Shown one piece after another: positions 34,411 through 43,823 of a stretch of 64,000 nucleotides of DNA. Each line of letters begins with the position of its first letter. Position 1 is the stretch's first letter. The translations under genes and the position numbers were made by a program. The notes below the pieces were generated by a model. The model had not been told where the DNA came from and ran no database searches. It worked only from the letters and a program-made list of their open reading frames with translations. Origin of the DNA: CBDEGR01 sp965237895 (GTDB lineage: Bacteria; Acidobacteriota; Terriglobia; UBA7540; JAPUME01); assembly GCA_965237895.1 (NCBI GenBank), contig CBDEGR010000002.1, forward strand, positions 558,001-622,000. The letters are read 5' to 3'.

Positions 34411-35282
34411 AATACGCGAAACTTACCAAGCTCTCAATCCGTGAACATCACGAACTCAACGAGCGCTGGGTTCAGGACCGCATCGCAGACGACCCTTCGA
34501 TCCTTGGGGTTGGAGACGTCATCCTAAAGAACAAGGAACGGATACAACCACGCGCAGGGCGTCTTGATCTTCTCCTGCAAGAGGTGGAGGGCAACCGGCG
34601 GTACGAGGTCGAGGTTCAGCTTGGCAAGACCGATGAGTCTCATATCATTCGCACGATCGAGTATTGGGACATTGAACGGAAGCGATATCCTCAATACGAC
34701 CACACGGCTATGATCGTTGCCGAGGAGATCACTGGTCGATTCCTCAACGTCATCGGTCTGTTTAACGGAATGATCCCTCTCATAGCGATCCAGATGAACG
34801 CTGTCCAACTTGGAGATGCTGTCTCCTTGGTTTTCACGACTGTGCTAGACCAGGTGCGCCTCGGCCTTGCGGAAGAGGATGAAGAGGTGCACGAAGCTAC
34901 GGACCGTAAGTATTGGGAAAGTCGCGGCACCAAGGAGACTGTCGCCATGGTGGATGAACTCCTCGAGATTGTCAGGACCGTTGATCCGAACCTCGAACTC
35001 AAATACAACGAGTTCTACATCGGCCTTGCCAAGCAAGGCCAGCCAAATAACTTCGTCATCTTTCGCCCCCAGAAGAATGCGATCCGTATAGAGCCTCGTT
35101 TGCAGAAGGCCGACGTTATTGAGCAGAAAATAGAGGCTGCGGGGCTTGATGTTATGGATTACGACAACAAATGGAGTCGTTATCGCATTCGACTTGGGAA
35201 GGGGGTAATGAAGCAACACGGAGACGTGGTGCGGGAGCTTTTCGAGGCTGCCTACCGGGATTTCGGGCCCTCCGAAAGCTAG
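34407..35282 (+). CDS. Putative PD-(D/E)XK nuclease-like protein
   Basis: This 291 residue cytoplasmic protein has RAGRLDLLLQEVEGNRRYEV, EVQLGKTDESH near residues 50-75: an Asp followed by Glu-x-Glu-x-Gln on adjacent strands, resembling the PD-(D/E)XK core with Gln or Lys as the last residue. The C-terminal half (NEFYIGLAKQGQPNNFVIFR and an acidic region before it) recalls DUF5655-like domains. The ATG overlaps the stop of a short upstream frame. Such proteins are often found in accessory and defence regions, but no activity is established here. Confidence 0.6.
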   Translation: MKYAKLTKLSIREHHELNERWVQDRIADDPSILGVGDVILKNKERIQPRAGRLDLLLQEVEGNRRYEVEVQLGKTDESHIIRTIEYWDIERKRYPQYDHTAMIVAEEITGRFLNVIGLFNGMIPLIAIQMNAVQLGDAVSLVFTTVLDQVRLGLAEEDEEVHEATDRKYWESRGTKETVAMVDELLEIVRTVDPNLELKYNEFYIGLAKQGQPNNFVIFRPQKNAIRIEPRLQKADVIEQKIEAAGLDVMDYDNKWSRYRIRLGKGVMKQHGDVVRELFEAAYRDFGPSES

Positions 35283-35372
35283 GCACAAAGCGACCAACTC
35301 TTGATCCTGTTCGGTAGTCCGAGCCGCCGCCAGAGGTTGCCGAGATTGTAGGCCAGCACCACGAGGTGCGGG
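35283..35372 (-). pseudogene. IS1380 transposase C-terminal fragment
   Basis: The minus strand encodes HLVVLAYNLGNLWRRLGLPN and RIKSWSL, matching the AYNLGNLWRRL segment of IS1380 transposases. A longer remnant of a related element lies at 59465-59722 in the opposite orientation. Confidence 0.6.
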
Positions 35373-35443
35373 AGCAGGTGGAGGCCATCAAGCGCTGGTA
35401 TCGCAACGACTGGATCGCGCTCGATAACAAGCTGCGCAGCCAG

Positions 35444-35600
35444 TAGAGCATGGCCGTGACAGCAACCACCGTCAAGAACCCGTCAGAAAACTCGCCCCTC
35501 AAGCGGGCTAACCGTAGGCGTTGCGAGCGAAAGCAAACGCCCCAAAACCGTGTAAGAGCAACGAAAGGAAGGAATTGGGAGAAAACTGTGGAAGACGCCT
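35444..35600 (+). repeat. Dispersed repeat R3 copy 2
   Basis: Matches 19702-19860 in the same orientation with roughly 8 differences. It begins TAGAGCATGGCCGTGACAGC and covers the first two thirds of the small basic reading frame at 35450-35671. Confidence 0.8.
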
Positions 35601-35671
35601 GCATGCCAAGGAGGCAAAGTGTAACTAATCTACTGGACGAGTACAGACTCTTGCGGCAGGCCTCCATTTAA
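35450..35671 (+). CDS. Small basic protein of repeat R3
   Basis: This 73 residue frame reads MAVTATTVKNPSENSPLKRA, NRRRCERKQTPQNRVRATKG, RNWEKTVEDA and ends RQSVTNLLDEYRLLRQASI. It is strongly basic in the middle. The version at 19707 shares the first 49 residues with few changes and then diverges. No family is recognised. Whether it is translated is uncertain, since the conserved unit could be conserved as DNA. Confidence 0.4.
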   Translation: MAVTATTVKNPSENSPLKRANRRRCERKQTPQNRVRATKGRNWEKTVEDACMPRRQSVTNLLDEYRLLRQASI

Positions 35672-35756
35672 TGAGAGCATACGCGATTCTGGGCTTTCAA
35701 TGGTTCGAGCAGTGACTTCCAGCGGTATTTCGACATTTCATCCAGGAGGGATTCCC

Positions 35757-37448
35757 ATGAGGGCTAGTGTGCCAAGCAGCAAGGATGTTTTTGACGCGAT
35801 TGTGGTGGGCTCGGGGGCGACGGGCGGCTGGGCAGCGAAAGAGCTGACTGAGGCGGGCCTGCGGGTCTGTTTGGTTGAGGCGGGGCGGAATCTGGACCCC
35901 GCCAAGGAGTTCAACGAGCACATGGCCCCCTACGAAACCCGCTACCGCACGTTCTCACCTGAAATCGAGCGAACCCGATTCCTTCAAAAGAAGTGTTACG
36001 CCTGCACGGAATATAACTACAAGTGGTTCGTAAACGATCTGAAGAATCCCTTTACGACGGCGCCCGGTAAATCTTTCGAATGGTATCGGCTGCGGATTCT
36101 GGGCGGGCGCTCGCTGGCTTGGGGGCGGCAGAGTTATCGGTTGAGCGATCTCGATTTCAAGTGCAAAAGCCACGACGGATTCGGCGAAGATTGGCCCCTC
36201 AGCTACGCCGATATGGCCCCGTATTACGACAAGGTGGAGGATTTCGTCGGCATCAGCGGCCAGGCGGAGGGATTACCTCAGCTCCCGGACAGCAAGTTCC
36301 TCCCGCCGATGAATATGACCTGCGGCGAAGTGATGCTGCGGAAAGCGGTGAAGAAGAAGCTTGGATGGACGGTCACCATCGGCCGCACGGCGGTCCTGAC
36401 GAAACCGCATAACGGCCGCGCCCCGTGCCACTACTGCGGCCCCTGCGAGCGAGGGTGCCGGACGCGGTCGTACTTCAACAGTCCCACTACGACGATTGAA
36501 GCCGCGCGCGCCACGGGACGGCTGACGCTGCTGACCGATGCGGTGGTCTATAAAGTCTTGATGGATTCCGACAGCGGCAAGGCGACCGGCGTCGCCTACA
36601 TCGACCGCGTGACGCGAGTCCCGCGCCAGGTGCGCGGCAAAGTCGTCGTGCTGTGCGCGCAGGCGCTGGAGTCCACCCGGGTTCTTTTCAACTCCGCCAC
36701 GCGGCAGCACCCGAACGGGTTAGGGAACTCGAGCGGTGTGATGGGCCACTATCTGATGGACCACATCATGGGAGGCTCCGCATCCGGGAGGATGCCGATG
36801 CTCAATCCGGAACCCTGGATCGGGCCGCCCCGCCGCCCCAACGGCATCTATGTAGCTCGCTTTCGAAATATCGACAAGAAAAATCCCCACCCGAAGTTCA
36901 TTCGCGGCTACGGATTCCAGGGTGGAAGCAGCGGCGGCTTTGACTACAGTGCGCGCGGGTTGGGAAAAGAGTTCAAGGAGGTGGTGAGAGAAGGGAGCTA
37001 CGGCATCAGGCTGGGCGGCTTCGGCGAATGCCTGCCGCAGTGGGAGAATTCCTGTGAGCTTGACAAGAACGTCGTCGACGCCTGGGGGATTCCGGTTCTC
37101 AAGTTGAACTGCGCCTACGGCGACAATGAACGGCACATGCTGGAGGACATGGCTGAGGCCGCCGGCGAAATGCTGGAGGCGGCCGGGACCAAGAACATCC
37201 GCACCCACAAGAGAATGTCCACCTTCGGCCAGACCATCCACGAGGTGGGGACGGCACGGATGGGAAACGATCCGAAGACCTCCGTGCTGAACAAATGGTG
37301 TCAAGCGCACGACGTGAAAAATCTGTTCCTTACCGACGGGGCCAGCTTCGTCTCCTGCGGCAACCAGAATCCTACGCTGACGATGATGGCTCTCACGGTG
37401 CGAGCCTGTGATTACCTGGTCGAGCAGTTCCGAAAGAATGAACTGTAG
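35757..37448 (+). CDS. GMC-family FAD oxidoreductase with cysteine cluster
   Basis: The ATG at 35757 has AGGAGG 7 bases upstream and gives 563 residues. The FAD-binding Rossmann motif is VVGSGATGGWAAKELTEAGL (residues 14-33). CHYCGPCERGC near residue 230 could bind a metal cluster, and the C-terminal substrate domain has HEVGTARMGNDP and the GMC signature NLFLTDGASFVSCGNQNPTL. Such enzymes oxidise alcohol groups of sugars, often with a small membrane subunit and a cytochrome. No such partner is adjacent. A deleted paralogue follows at 37505. Confidence 0.85.
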   Translation: MRASVPSSKDVFDAIVVGSGATGGWAAKELTEAGLRVCLVEAGRNLDPAKEFNEHMAPYETRYRTFSPEIERTRFLQKKCYACTEYNYKWFVNDLKNPFTTAPGKSFEWYRLRILGGRSLAWGRQSYRLSDLDFKCKSHDGFGEDWPLSYADMAPYYDKVEDFVGISGQAEGLPQLPDSKFLPPMNMTCGEVMLRKAVKKKLGWTVTIGRTAVLTKPHNGRAPCHYCGPCERGCRTRSYFNSPTTTIEAARATGRLTLLTDAVVYKVLMDSDSGKATGVAYIDRVTRVPRQVRGKVVVLCAQALESTRVLFNSATRQHPNGLGNSSGVMGHYLMDHIMGGSASGRMPMLNPEPWIGPPRRPNGIYVARFRNIDKKNPHPKFIRGYGFQGGSSGGFDYSARGLGKEFKEVVREGSYGIRLGGFGECLPQWENSCELDKNVVDAWGIPVLKLNCAYGDNERHMLEDMAEAAGEMLEAAGTKNIRTHKRMSTFGQTIHEVGTARMGNDPKTSVLNKWCQAHDVKNLFLTDGASFVSCGNQNPTLTMMALTVRACDYLVEQFRKNEL

Positions 37449-37504
37449 GGCTTTTTATTTCCGGCTGGAGATTCGATTTTCTTTTGAGAAATGAGAAGAA
37501 GATT

Positions 37505-37708
37505 CATGAGGAACAACCATCCCGGTACAAGGGAAGTTTTCGATGCCATTGTGGATGGAATGAGCTACACGACGTGAAGAACGTCTTCGTCACCGACGGC
37601 GCCTGCTTCGTCACCGCGCCGTATCAGAATCCCACGCTGACGATGATGGCGGTCACGGTCCGCGCCTGCGACTACATTTTTGAACGCTTCCGCAGGAACG
37701 AACTGTAG
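37505..37708 (+). pseudogene. GMC oxidoreductase paralogue with large internal deletion
   Basis: An ATG at 37505 starts MRNNHPGTREVFDAIVDG, like the N-terminus of the upstream GMC enzyme. After a frame change it continues NELHDVKNVFVTDGACFVTA, PYQNPTLTMMAVTVRACDYI, the GMC C-terminus, ending at TAG 37708. About 500 residues are missing in between. The ending parallels the upstream gene almost residue for residue. Confidence 0.8.
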
Positions 37709-37826
37709 AGTAAAATCGTCCCCGTCGTCAAAATGTTTTCTTGCCCGGCGGGGCGCGCGAACAGCGCCCGCCTCGCTCCATGAAACCCCCTTCCTGACCC
37801 TCGATCAAAGCTACCATGAAGCTCGA

Positions 37827-38942
37827 ATGCTGACTTCCGAATTCAACTACGGGCTTCCGCCGGAGTTGATTGCCCAGCGGCCCCTCGCAAAGCGAGACGC
37901 GGCGCGGATGTTGGCCGTGGATCGCGCCCGTGACGGAGCTGAGGACCGGCAATTCCGGGATTTGCCGAGCTTGCTGAATCCCGGCGACCTGCTGGTTTTC
38001 AACAACACGAAAGTCTTTCCGGCGCGATTGCTGGGTAGACGCCTGGGAATGGGGGCGCAGAGGCTGGGCAAGCGTAATCCCGCGCAACGGGAATTTCTGC
38101 AAACGGAAATTGAAGCTCTGCTGGTCCGGCATGAGGGCGGCCCGGGAGATGAACATGTATGGCGAGCGCTGGTCCGCCCCGGCAGAAAGGTGCGGCCCGG
38201 CGAGGTGTTGGTCTTTGGTGAGGGCGGGGGGGAAGATGGACTGCGGGCCGAGGTGCTCGGGCGCGGCCCTTACGGCGAACGCCGCTTACGGTTTACCGCC
38301 GCCCGTGCGGGTTCAACCGTGGAGGCCGAAATGGATCGCCTGGGGCACGTGCCGCTTCCCCCTTACATCCGGCGTCCGGATGATGCGGCCGACAGCGCCG
38401 CCTACCAAACCGTCTATGCCAAGGCGCGCGGCGCGGTGGCGGCTCCCACGGCGGGGCTGCACTTTTCTGAGGAAGTGATTTCGACACTGAAGGGAAAAGG
38501 GATCGAATCGGCGGAGATTACCCTTCATGTGGGCCTCGGTACATTTCGCCCGGTGCGGACGGGGAGGGTGGAAGATCACCCGATGGACGCGGAAGCGTAC
38601 GAGATATCGGCGGCGGCAGCGGAGAAGATTCAACAAGCTCGGCAGGAAAAGCGGCGCGTCGTGGCGGTGGGGACCACCTGTGTTCGAACCTTGGAGCACG
38701 CCGTGCGGGTGGGCGAAGAGTGCATCCGTGCCGGACGCGGTGAGACGAAACTGTTTATTTATCCGGGATTCGATTTCGAGGTCACGCAAGCACTCCTGAC
38801 GAATTTCCACCTCCCTTGCTCGACCCTTCTCATGTTGGTCGCCGCCTTCGGCGGGCGGGACCTGATCTTCCGCGCCTACCGGCACGCCGTGCGGGAGCGC
38901 TACCGCTTCTATAGTTATGGCGACTGTATGTTGATTACCTAA
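37827..38942 (+). CDS. queA: tRNA preQ1(34) S-adenosylmethionine ribosyltransferase-isomerase
   Basis: This 371 residue protein starts at the ATG at 37827: MLTSEFNYGLPPELIAQRPL, then PGDLLVFNNTKVFPARLLGR, VPLPPYIRRPDDAADSAAYQ, VAAPTAGLHFSEEV, LHVGLGTFRPV, HPMDAEAYEIS and LLTNFHLPCSTLLMLVAAF. All are diagnostic QueA motifs. It transfers the ribosyl group of SAM to preQ1 in tRNA, giving epoxyqueuosine. An insertion of about 20 residues near residue 75 (GAQRLGKRNPAQREF) is unusual. queF, an earlier step of the pathway, lies 5 kb further on the other strand. Confidence 0.95.
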   Translation: MLTSEFNYGLPPELIAQRPLAKRDAARMLAVDRARDGAEDRQFRDLPSLLNPGDLLVFNNTKVFPARLLGRRLGMGAQRLGKRNPAQREFLQTEIEALLVRHEGGPGDEHVWRALVRPGRKVRPGEVLVFGEGGGEDGLRAEVLGRGPYGERRLRFTAARAGSTVEAEMDRLGHVPLPPYIRRPDDAADSAAYQTVYAKARGAVAAPTAGLHFSEEVISTLKGKGIESAEITLHVGLGTFRPVRTGRVEDHPMDAEAYEISAAAAEKIQQARQEKRRVVAVGTTCVRTLEHAVRVGEECIRAGRGETKLFIYPGFDFEVTQALLTNFHLPCSTLLMLVAAFGGRDLIFRAYRHAVRERYRFYSYGDCMLIT

Positions 38943-38979
38943 AGGAAAGGGACCCAACGCCGCTTCTTCATGCCGCCGT

Positions 38980-41772
38980 CTACTGCCGCTCCATGCCCCG
39001 GAGGACGTCGCCCAGCTTTTTAATCTCCGCCTCATAACCGGCCAGGTCGCCTTGGCGAAGTTTTTTCTCTGCCTGCCGGTAGAACCGGTTCGCTTCGCGG
39101 GCAAGGTTCTTCAACTCGCGGCTCACTGTTGGGGTGGGCGGAGCGGCGCCGGCGGCCGCTCCCGTACCCGACGATGGCGATAGCGGTTGCGGCAGAGCTT
39201 GCCCGTCGACCTCGCCGCCGAAGATTTGCGCCAGAGCTTCTTCCAGACTCTCTTCCATGACCACCTGATCGGCGTAGGAGACGATGACGCGGCGCATCTC
39301 CGGCAGAGCGCCGTCGGTGGCCTCCGCCGCCAAATAGAGCGGCTCGACGTAGAGCAACGAGTTTTCAATCGGGATGACGAGCAGCGTGCCGCGAATGACC
39401 TTCGAGCCGCCCTGGTCCCACAAGCTTAACTGCTGGGAGATTTCTGGTTGCTGGTCGATGCGGGATTCGATCTGCTGCGGCCCGTAGATCAATTTTTGCT
39501 TGGGGAAATTGAAGACCAGAACTTTTCCATAATCTTTGCCGTCGCACCGCGCCGCCATCCAGGCGATCATATTATTCTTGCGGGCCGGAGTGAAAGGAGT
39601 CATCAGGATGAATTCTTCGGTTTGGCCCACCTCGGGCAGTTTCATGATCGTGTAATAGGGCTTCATTGGCGAGGGAGCGCCGCCGCCCGAGGCCACTTGT
39701 GCCACCCGCCAAAGGTCCTCTCTGCTGTAAAAGATGCGCGGGTTGCTCATATGGTAGACGGCGTACATCTCCGCCTGGATGGAGAACAGGTCTTGCGGGT
39801 AGCGCATGTGCGCGCGCAGGTCTTTGGGCATCTCGTCGAGAGGGCGGAAGACGCCGGGGAAGATTTTCGAATAGACGCGGATGATCGGGTCGTCTGGGTC
39901 AGCGAGGTAGAAGCGTGTCCGGCCGTCGTAGGCGTTGATGGTCACCTTGACGGAATTGCGGATGTAGTTAATTTCCCGCGAAACGGGTTCCGAGTAGGGG
40001 TAATGCGCGGACACCGTGTACCCGTCGAGAATCCACCAGAGTCGGCCCTTTTCGCCGATCACCATATAAGGGTCGTTGTCAAAAAGGAGAAAGGGGGTCA
40101 GGCGCTCGGCGCGCTGTTGGATTCGACGGTAGATCATCACCCGGCTTTCGTCGCGGATGGCATCCGAGAAAATGAACTTCAGTTCCCCGAACTTCAGCGC
40201 AAATAACAGTCGCCGCCAGAAACTTCCGATGGCGAGGCCGGACTCTCCTTTGTACTTGATATAGCGGTTGTCTGTCTCCTGACCTTCCGGCGGACGGTCA
40301 AACTCCTTCTCGTTCGTCTTCACGACGCAGTATTCGTTGCCCATCTCGCCGAAATAGATTTCGGGCCGGGTGACCTGGAGATTGACATTCGAAACCGGAG
40401 GAATGTTTTTGATGAAGAGATTCGGTTGACCCGTACTCGTTGTTTCGTTCACCGGCCCCAGGCAGAGCCCGTAGCCGTGCGTATAGGTCATGTGTTGGTT
40501 GATCCAGACCTTGCTCGGTAGGTCGTCGTAGGAGAGCTCCCGGGGGGAGAGAGAAATCTGCCGGTAGGTGCCGTCCAGCCAGTAGCGATCGTTATCGACA
40601 TCATTGAAGTCGTAGTAGGGACGAATTTCCTGGAGTTGACCGAAGGTGGAGAGCAGCGGCTTATGGTCCCAGAGGCGGATATTGCTGATGGTGCCTTGGT
40701 TGTTGCGGATGCTGTCGAGCGTCAGTCCCTCTTCGGCGGGGAACCCGCGTTCCTCGAAGCGGTCCAGCCCGTAGGCCTTCTGAGTAAATTTAATATTGAA
40801 TTCGATATATTCTTTCTCTTTCTCAATCTCGTTGGGGGCGACGCTGAACCGCTGCATCAGTTCCGGATAAATCTTTCCGCCGAGAAAACCCACTCCGACC
40901 AGCGCCACCAGTCCGAAGACCGGATACCGGAGCTTGCCGACCATCGGCGCGAGGAAACAGGAGACGGCGATCAGGACCGACAAGCCGAGAAGAATCCAGT
41001 AGACGGGCAAACTGGCGTGGACGTCCGTATAGCTTGCGCCGAAGACCACCCCGCGCGGGGAATAGAGCAGGTCGTACATGGAAAGGCGGAAATTGTAGGC
41101 GAGGCCCAAAAAAAAGAGTCCGGCCAACCCCAGCAGGTGAACCCTGACGGGGGGCGCTACCTTGGCCCCCTTCGGGGTGGCGGCAACTCCGCCCTCCAGC
41201 AGATAGAAAAAGATGCAGGCGATGGCCGTAAGCACCAGCCCGACCAAGGTCCAGTGGAAGACAAAGCGGATGAAGGGCAGCTCGAACAGATAAAATCCCA
41301 GGTCCAAACCGAGCAGGGGATCGACCTCTCCGAACGGTTCGGAATTCGAAAAGAGTAGGTAATCCTGCCAGTGCGAAGTGGCCCAGGTCCCGAGGCCGTA
41401 GGCGGCGAGGGCCAATCCCAGCCAGACGATCTTTTTGAGAACCCCCCCCAAGCGGTCCAGGGTGGGAAATTCCACCGAGCCTTGGGGCGGCTGGAAACCG
41501 TAGCGGCGGGAAACGGAGCGGGCTATCAGGATATTGACTCCCGCAAAAAGGAAGAAGCCGAGCGAGGCCCAGCCGCTCATGGCGATCTTCGCCTTCAGCG
41601 TCGTACGGTAAATCACACCGAAGCCTTCCTCCGCGAACCAGATCCAGTCGACCAGCAGGCTGATGCCGCTGCCAAACAACGGCAGGATCATCATCAAGAC
41701 GAGGAAGACGACCAACAACGTCCGTGTTCGTCGTTCCGTTTCCGATGCGGGTGAGTTTTCCGGTGATGTCAT
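38980..41772 (-). CDS. UPF0182 family large membrane protein
   Basis: From the ATG at 41772 the product is 930 residues. Seven or so hydrophobic segments occupy the first 320 residues (LLVVFLVLMMILPLFGSGIS, GWASLGFFLFAGVNILIA and others). A large exported or cytoplasmic domain follows, with YGLDRFEERGFPAEEGLTLD, NNQGTISNIRLWDHKPLLST, MTYTHGYGLCLGPVNE and a Gln/Lys-rich coiled end. These are the standard motifs of UPF0182 (COG1615). Its function is unknown. An upstream ATG at 41853 adds 27 residues without better initiation signals. Confidence 0.9.
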   Translation of the reverse strand: MTSPENSPASETERRTRTLLVVFLVLMMILPLFGSGISLLVDWIWFAEEGFGVIYRTTLKAKIAMSGWASLGFFLFAGVNILIARSVSRRYGFQPPQGSVEFPTLDRLGGVLKKIVWLGLALAAYGLGTWATSHWQDYLLFSNSEPFGEVDPLLGLDLGFYLFELPFIRFVFHWTLVGLVLTAIACIFFYLLEGGVAATPKGAKVAPPVRVHLLGLAGLFFLGLAYNFRLSMYDLLYSPRGVVFGASYTDVHASLPVYWILLGLSVLIAVSCFLAPMVGKLRYPVFGLVALVGVGFLGGKIYPELMQRFSVAPNEIEKEKEYIEFNIKFTQKAYGLDRFEERGFPAEEGLTLDSIRNNQGTISNIRLWDHKPLLSTFGQLQEIRPYYDFNDVDNDRYWLDGTYRQISLSPRELSYDDLPSKVWINQHMTYTHGYGLCLGPVNETTSTGQPNLFIKNIPPVSNVNLQVTRPEIYFGEMGNEYCVVKTNEKEFDRPPEGQETDNRYIKYKGESGLAIGSFWRRLLFALKFGELKFIFSDAIRDESRVMIYRRIQQRAERLTPFLLFDNDPYMVIGEKGRLWWILDGYTVSAHYPYSEPVSREINYIRNSVKVTINAYDGRTRFYLADPDDPIIRVYSKIFPGVFRPLDEMPKDLRAHMRYPQDLFSIQAEMYAVYHMSNPRIFYSREDLWRVAQVASGGGAPSPMKPYYTIMKLPEVGQTEEFILMTPFTPARKNNMIAWMAARCDGKDYGKVLVFNFPKQKLIYGPQQIESRIDQQPEISQQLSLWDQGGSKVIRGTLLVIPIENSLLYVEPLYLAAEATDGALPEMRRVIVSYADQVVMEESLEEALAQIFGGEVDGQALPQPLSPSSGTGAAAGAAPPTPTVSRELKNLAREANRFYRQAEKKLRQGDLAGYEAEIKKLGDVLRGMERQ

Positions 41773-41913
41773 AGGAGCTTTCCACCCCCTCATCCCTGAC
41801 GAGGAGGGTAGAGGGAGTTGGGAGATCGAGGCCCTTTTCCCTCGGTGATTCATTTTATCATACTCCGGGGCGAAAGGTTCGCATACTGAAAGAAGAGAAG
41901 GGCGGGGTGGGGC

Positions 41914-43467
41914 CTACGTGCGGCGCTCGGTGAGGGCGCGGCGATAGCGTTCCATGTGGGCCTGAAGTTCGGCGTCGTCCGGCCTTAAAGCGAGGGCTTT
42001 TTCCTGCGTCGCTACGGCCTCCGGATAGTGCCCGTTTACGTAGAATGCTTCGGCCAGCGTGTCGATGATGGTCGCCTCTTTCCATTCGCTCAGCGTGACG
42101 GCGCGGCGTGCGTGCTCCAGCGCCGACGCCGGATTTCGGTAGGCGGGATTCTCCGCCGTCCCGTACAGCCAAGCCAAGTTATTGTGGACGAAGGGGTTGT
42201 TCGGATCGAGTTCCAGAGCCCGCTGATAGTGGATAATGCCTTCTTCGTAGAAATGCATGTGGAGGCAGAGGTCGGCGAGGAATAGGCGCGCTTGGGGGTC
42301 GTCCGGAGAACGATCGAAAGGGGCCAGCAGAAGCCGGTACTGCCTCTCGGCTTTTGCGGGGTTGCCTTGCTTTCGATAGACAGCAGCCAAAACGATTTGC
42401 CCCTCGACCAGTCGAGGATTTTCCCGGAGCGTTTCATCCAGCAGCGCTTCCGCCTTTTCCACATCACCCATCCCCAGATGTGCCCGGGCCAGAGGAACGG
42501 CCAGCCGCGGAGGCAGAGGCTGATCGTCCTGAGCGAGAGAGTCCAATACCGTCAGCGCGTCTTGATATTTCCCCCTTGCCAAATGTTGATCCGCCTCTTC
42601 CAAGGGGGCCGCAGAGCTCTGCCGGAACTCGCTTGCCTTGAGGTAATGTTCCACCTCAAACGCGAAGGCCAAAGCGACAATCAAGAGGGGAACCCATAAG
42701 AAGGCCTGCGGGCTTGCTTCCCCTTCCGGGCCGAGGTCCCTCTCCGCCGACCTTTCTGCCGCCGGAGGAGGAATCAAAAAGGCCATCACGGCCCCGCCCA
42801 GCAGACCAACGAGATGGCCCCATTGATCGATGAAGGGAATTATGGATCCCAGGAACAAGTTCAGCACGATCATGGGAAGAATGCCGCGACCGAATGCCCC
42901 CCGCATTCCGCGCGGAACGATCTGCGGATGGCGGAAACCGACCACCAGCAGCGCACCCGCAATCCCAAAGATCGCACCCGAAGCTCCGACCGAGGTTCTC
43001 TCGGAGAGAATCATGCTGGCTGCACAACCTGCCGCCCCGCTCATCACGTAAACCAAGGAAAAACGTCCATACCCATAAACTCTTTCCAGAATCGTGCCCA
43101 GTATCAGGAGGGCATAACTGTTGATTCCCAGGTGGATGATTCCGCCGTGCAGGAACATCGGAGTCACCAGCCGCCAGTATTCGCCCCGCTCCAGGTAGGG
43201 ACCGTAGGCGGCGCCGAAGCTGAGTAAAAGATCGATAAAGAATGCTTCCTGTTGAGGGCTTTGGGGACGGCCGGAAAGCCAGAGATAAAGACCTTCTTTC
43301 CATAAAGGGCTCTCGTGCGCGGCCAGCAGGGCCGTCAGGACGAAAATCGCAACATTGGCGGCCAGTAGAACGTAGGTAGCGAGGACCGGGAAGGTGAGCG
43401 GTCGGGAAGACTCTCCCCCCACCGGGGCATTCGGTTCGGAGTAATTTCGAGACGTGCTCTGTTCCAT
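41914..43467 (-). CDS. Rhomboid-family intramembrane serine protease with TPR C-terminus
   Basis: This 517 residue protein starts at the ATG at 43467. Six or more membrane helices lie between residues 25 and 260. The rhomboid catalytic motifs are HGGIIHLGINSYALLILG (HxxxN), SVGASGAIFGIAGA (GASG with the active Ser) and DQWGHLVGLLGG (active His). After residue 290 a series of TPR repeats extends to the end (EEADQHLARGKYQDALTVLD, EEGIIHYQRALELDPNNPFV, AVATQEKALALRPDD). The TPR part likely recruits substrates or partners. Confidence 0.9.
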   Translation of the reverse strand: MEQSTSRNYSEPNAPVGGESSRPLTFPVLATYVLLAANVAIFVLTALLAAHESPLWKEGLYLWLSGRPQSPQQEAFFIDLLLSFGAAYGPYLERGEYWRLVTPMFLHGGIIHLGINSYALLILGTILERVYGYGRFSLVYVMSGAAGCAASMILSERTSVGASGAIFGIAGALLVVGFRHPQIVPRGMRGAFGRGILPMIVLNLFLGSIIPFIDQWGHLVGLLGGAVMAFLIPPPAAERSAERDLGPEGEASPQAFLWVPLLIVALAFAFEVEHYLKASEFRQSSAAPLEEADQHLARGKYQDALTVLDSLAQDDQPLPPRLAVPLARAHLGMGDVEKAEALLDETLRENPRLVEGQIVLAAVYRKQGNPAKAERQYRLLLAPFDRSPDDPQARLFLADLCLHMHFYEEGIIHYQRALELDPNNPFVHNNLAWLYGTAENPAYRNPASALEHARRAVTLSEWKEATIIDTLAEAFYVNGHYPEAVATQEKALALRPDDAELQAHMERYRRALTERRT

Positions 43468-43473
43468 CGGTTT

Positions 43474-43821
43474 TTAAGAACCCACAACGTTCTGGGATTT
43501 TCCTTCAAGAAAGGCCAGGGTGTCGGCGACGGTTGTTTGCAGAATGCGTCGGACGGCCTGGCGCGAATTGAATGCGATGTGCGGCGTGATGACCGCTACG
43601 GAGATCACTTCGGCTGGGGTTAAGGAATCTCTTTTTAACTCGGAATGGTCGGGGCGGAGCGGGTCGCCGGAAAGCAGAAGGGAGTGGGAGCCGAGCTGCC
43701 CCTCCTGCAATTCCCGTTTATCCCAATCCTCCAATTCAAACAGAGCGACCTGGGCAGCCTGGGACGCTGCCGGATTCGCGGGCTGCTTTTTTGCGGCTGC
43801 GGATTTTAAGCGGTGGGCCAT
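43474..43821 (-). pseudogene. D-2-hydroxyacid dehydrogenase, C-terminal remnant
   Basis: The last 45 residues (EVISVAVITPHIAFNSRQAV, RRILQTTVADTLAFLEGKSQ) match the catalytic His region and ending of D-isomer 2-hydroxyacid dehydrogenases. The NAD-binding part is missing: the 115 residue frame begins with an Ala/Lys-rich stretch. It lies 6 bases upstream of the rhomboid start and 3 bases after queF on the same strand. Whether the short product is made is unclear. Confidence 0.55.
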
Positions 43822-43823
43822 GC

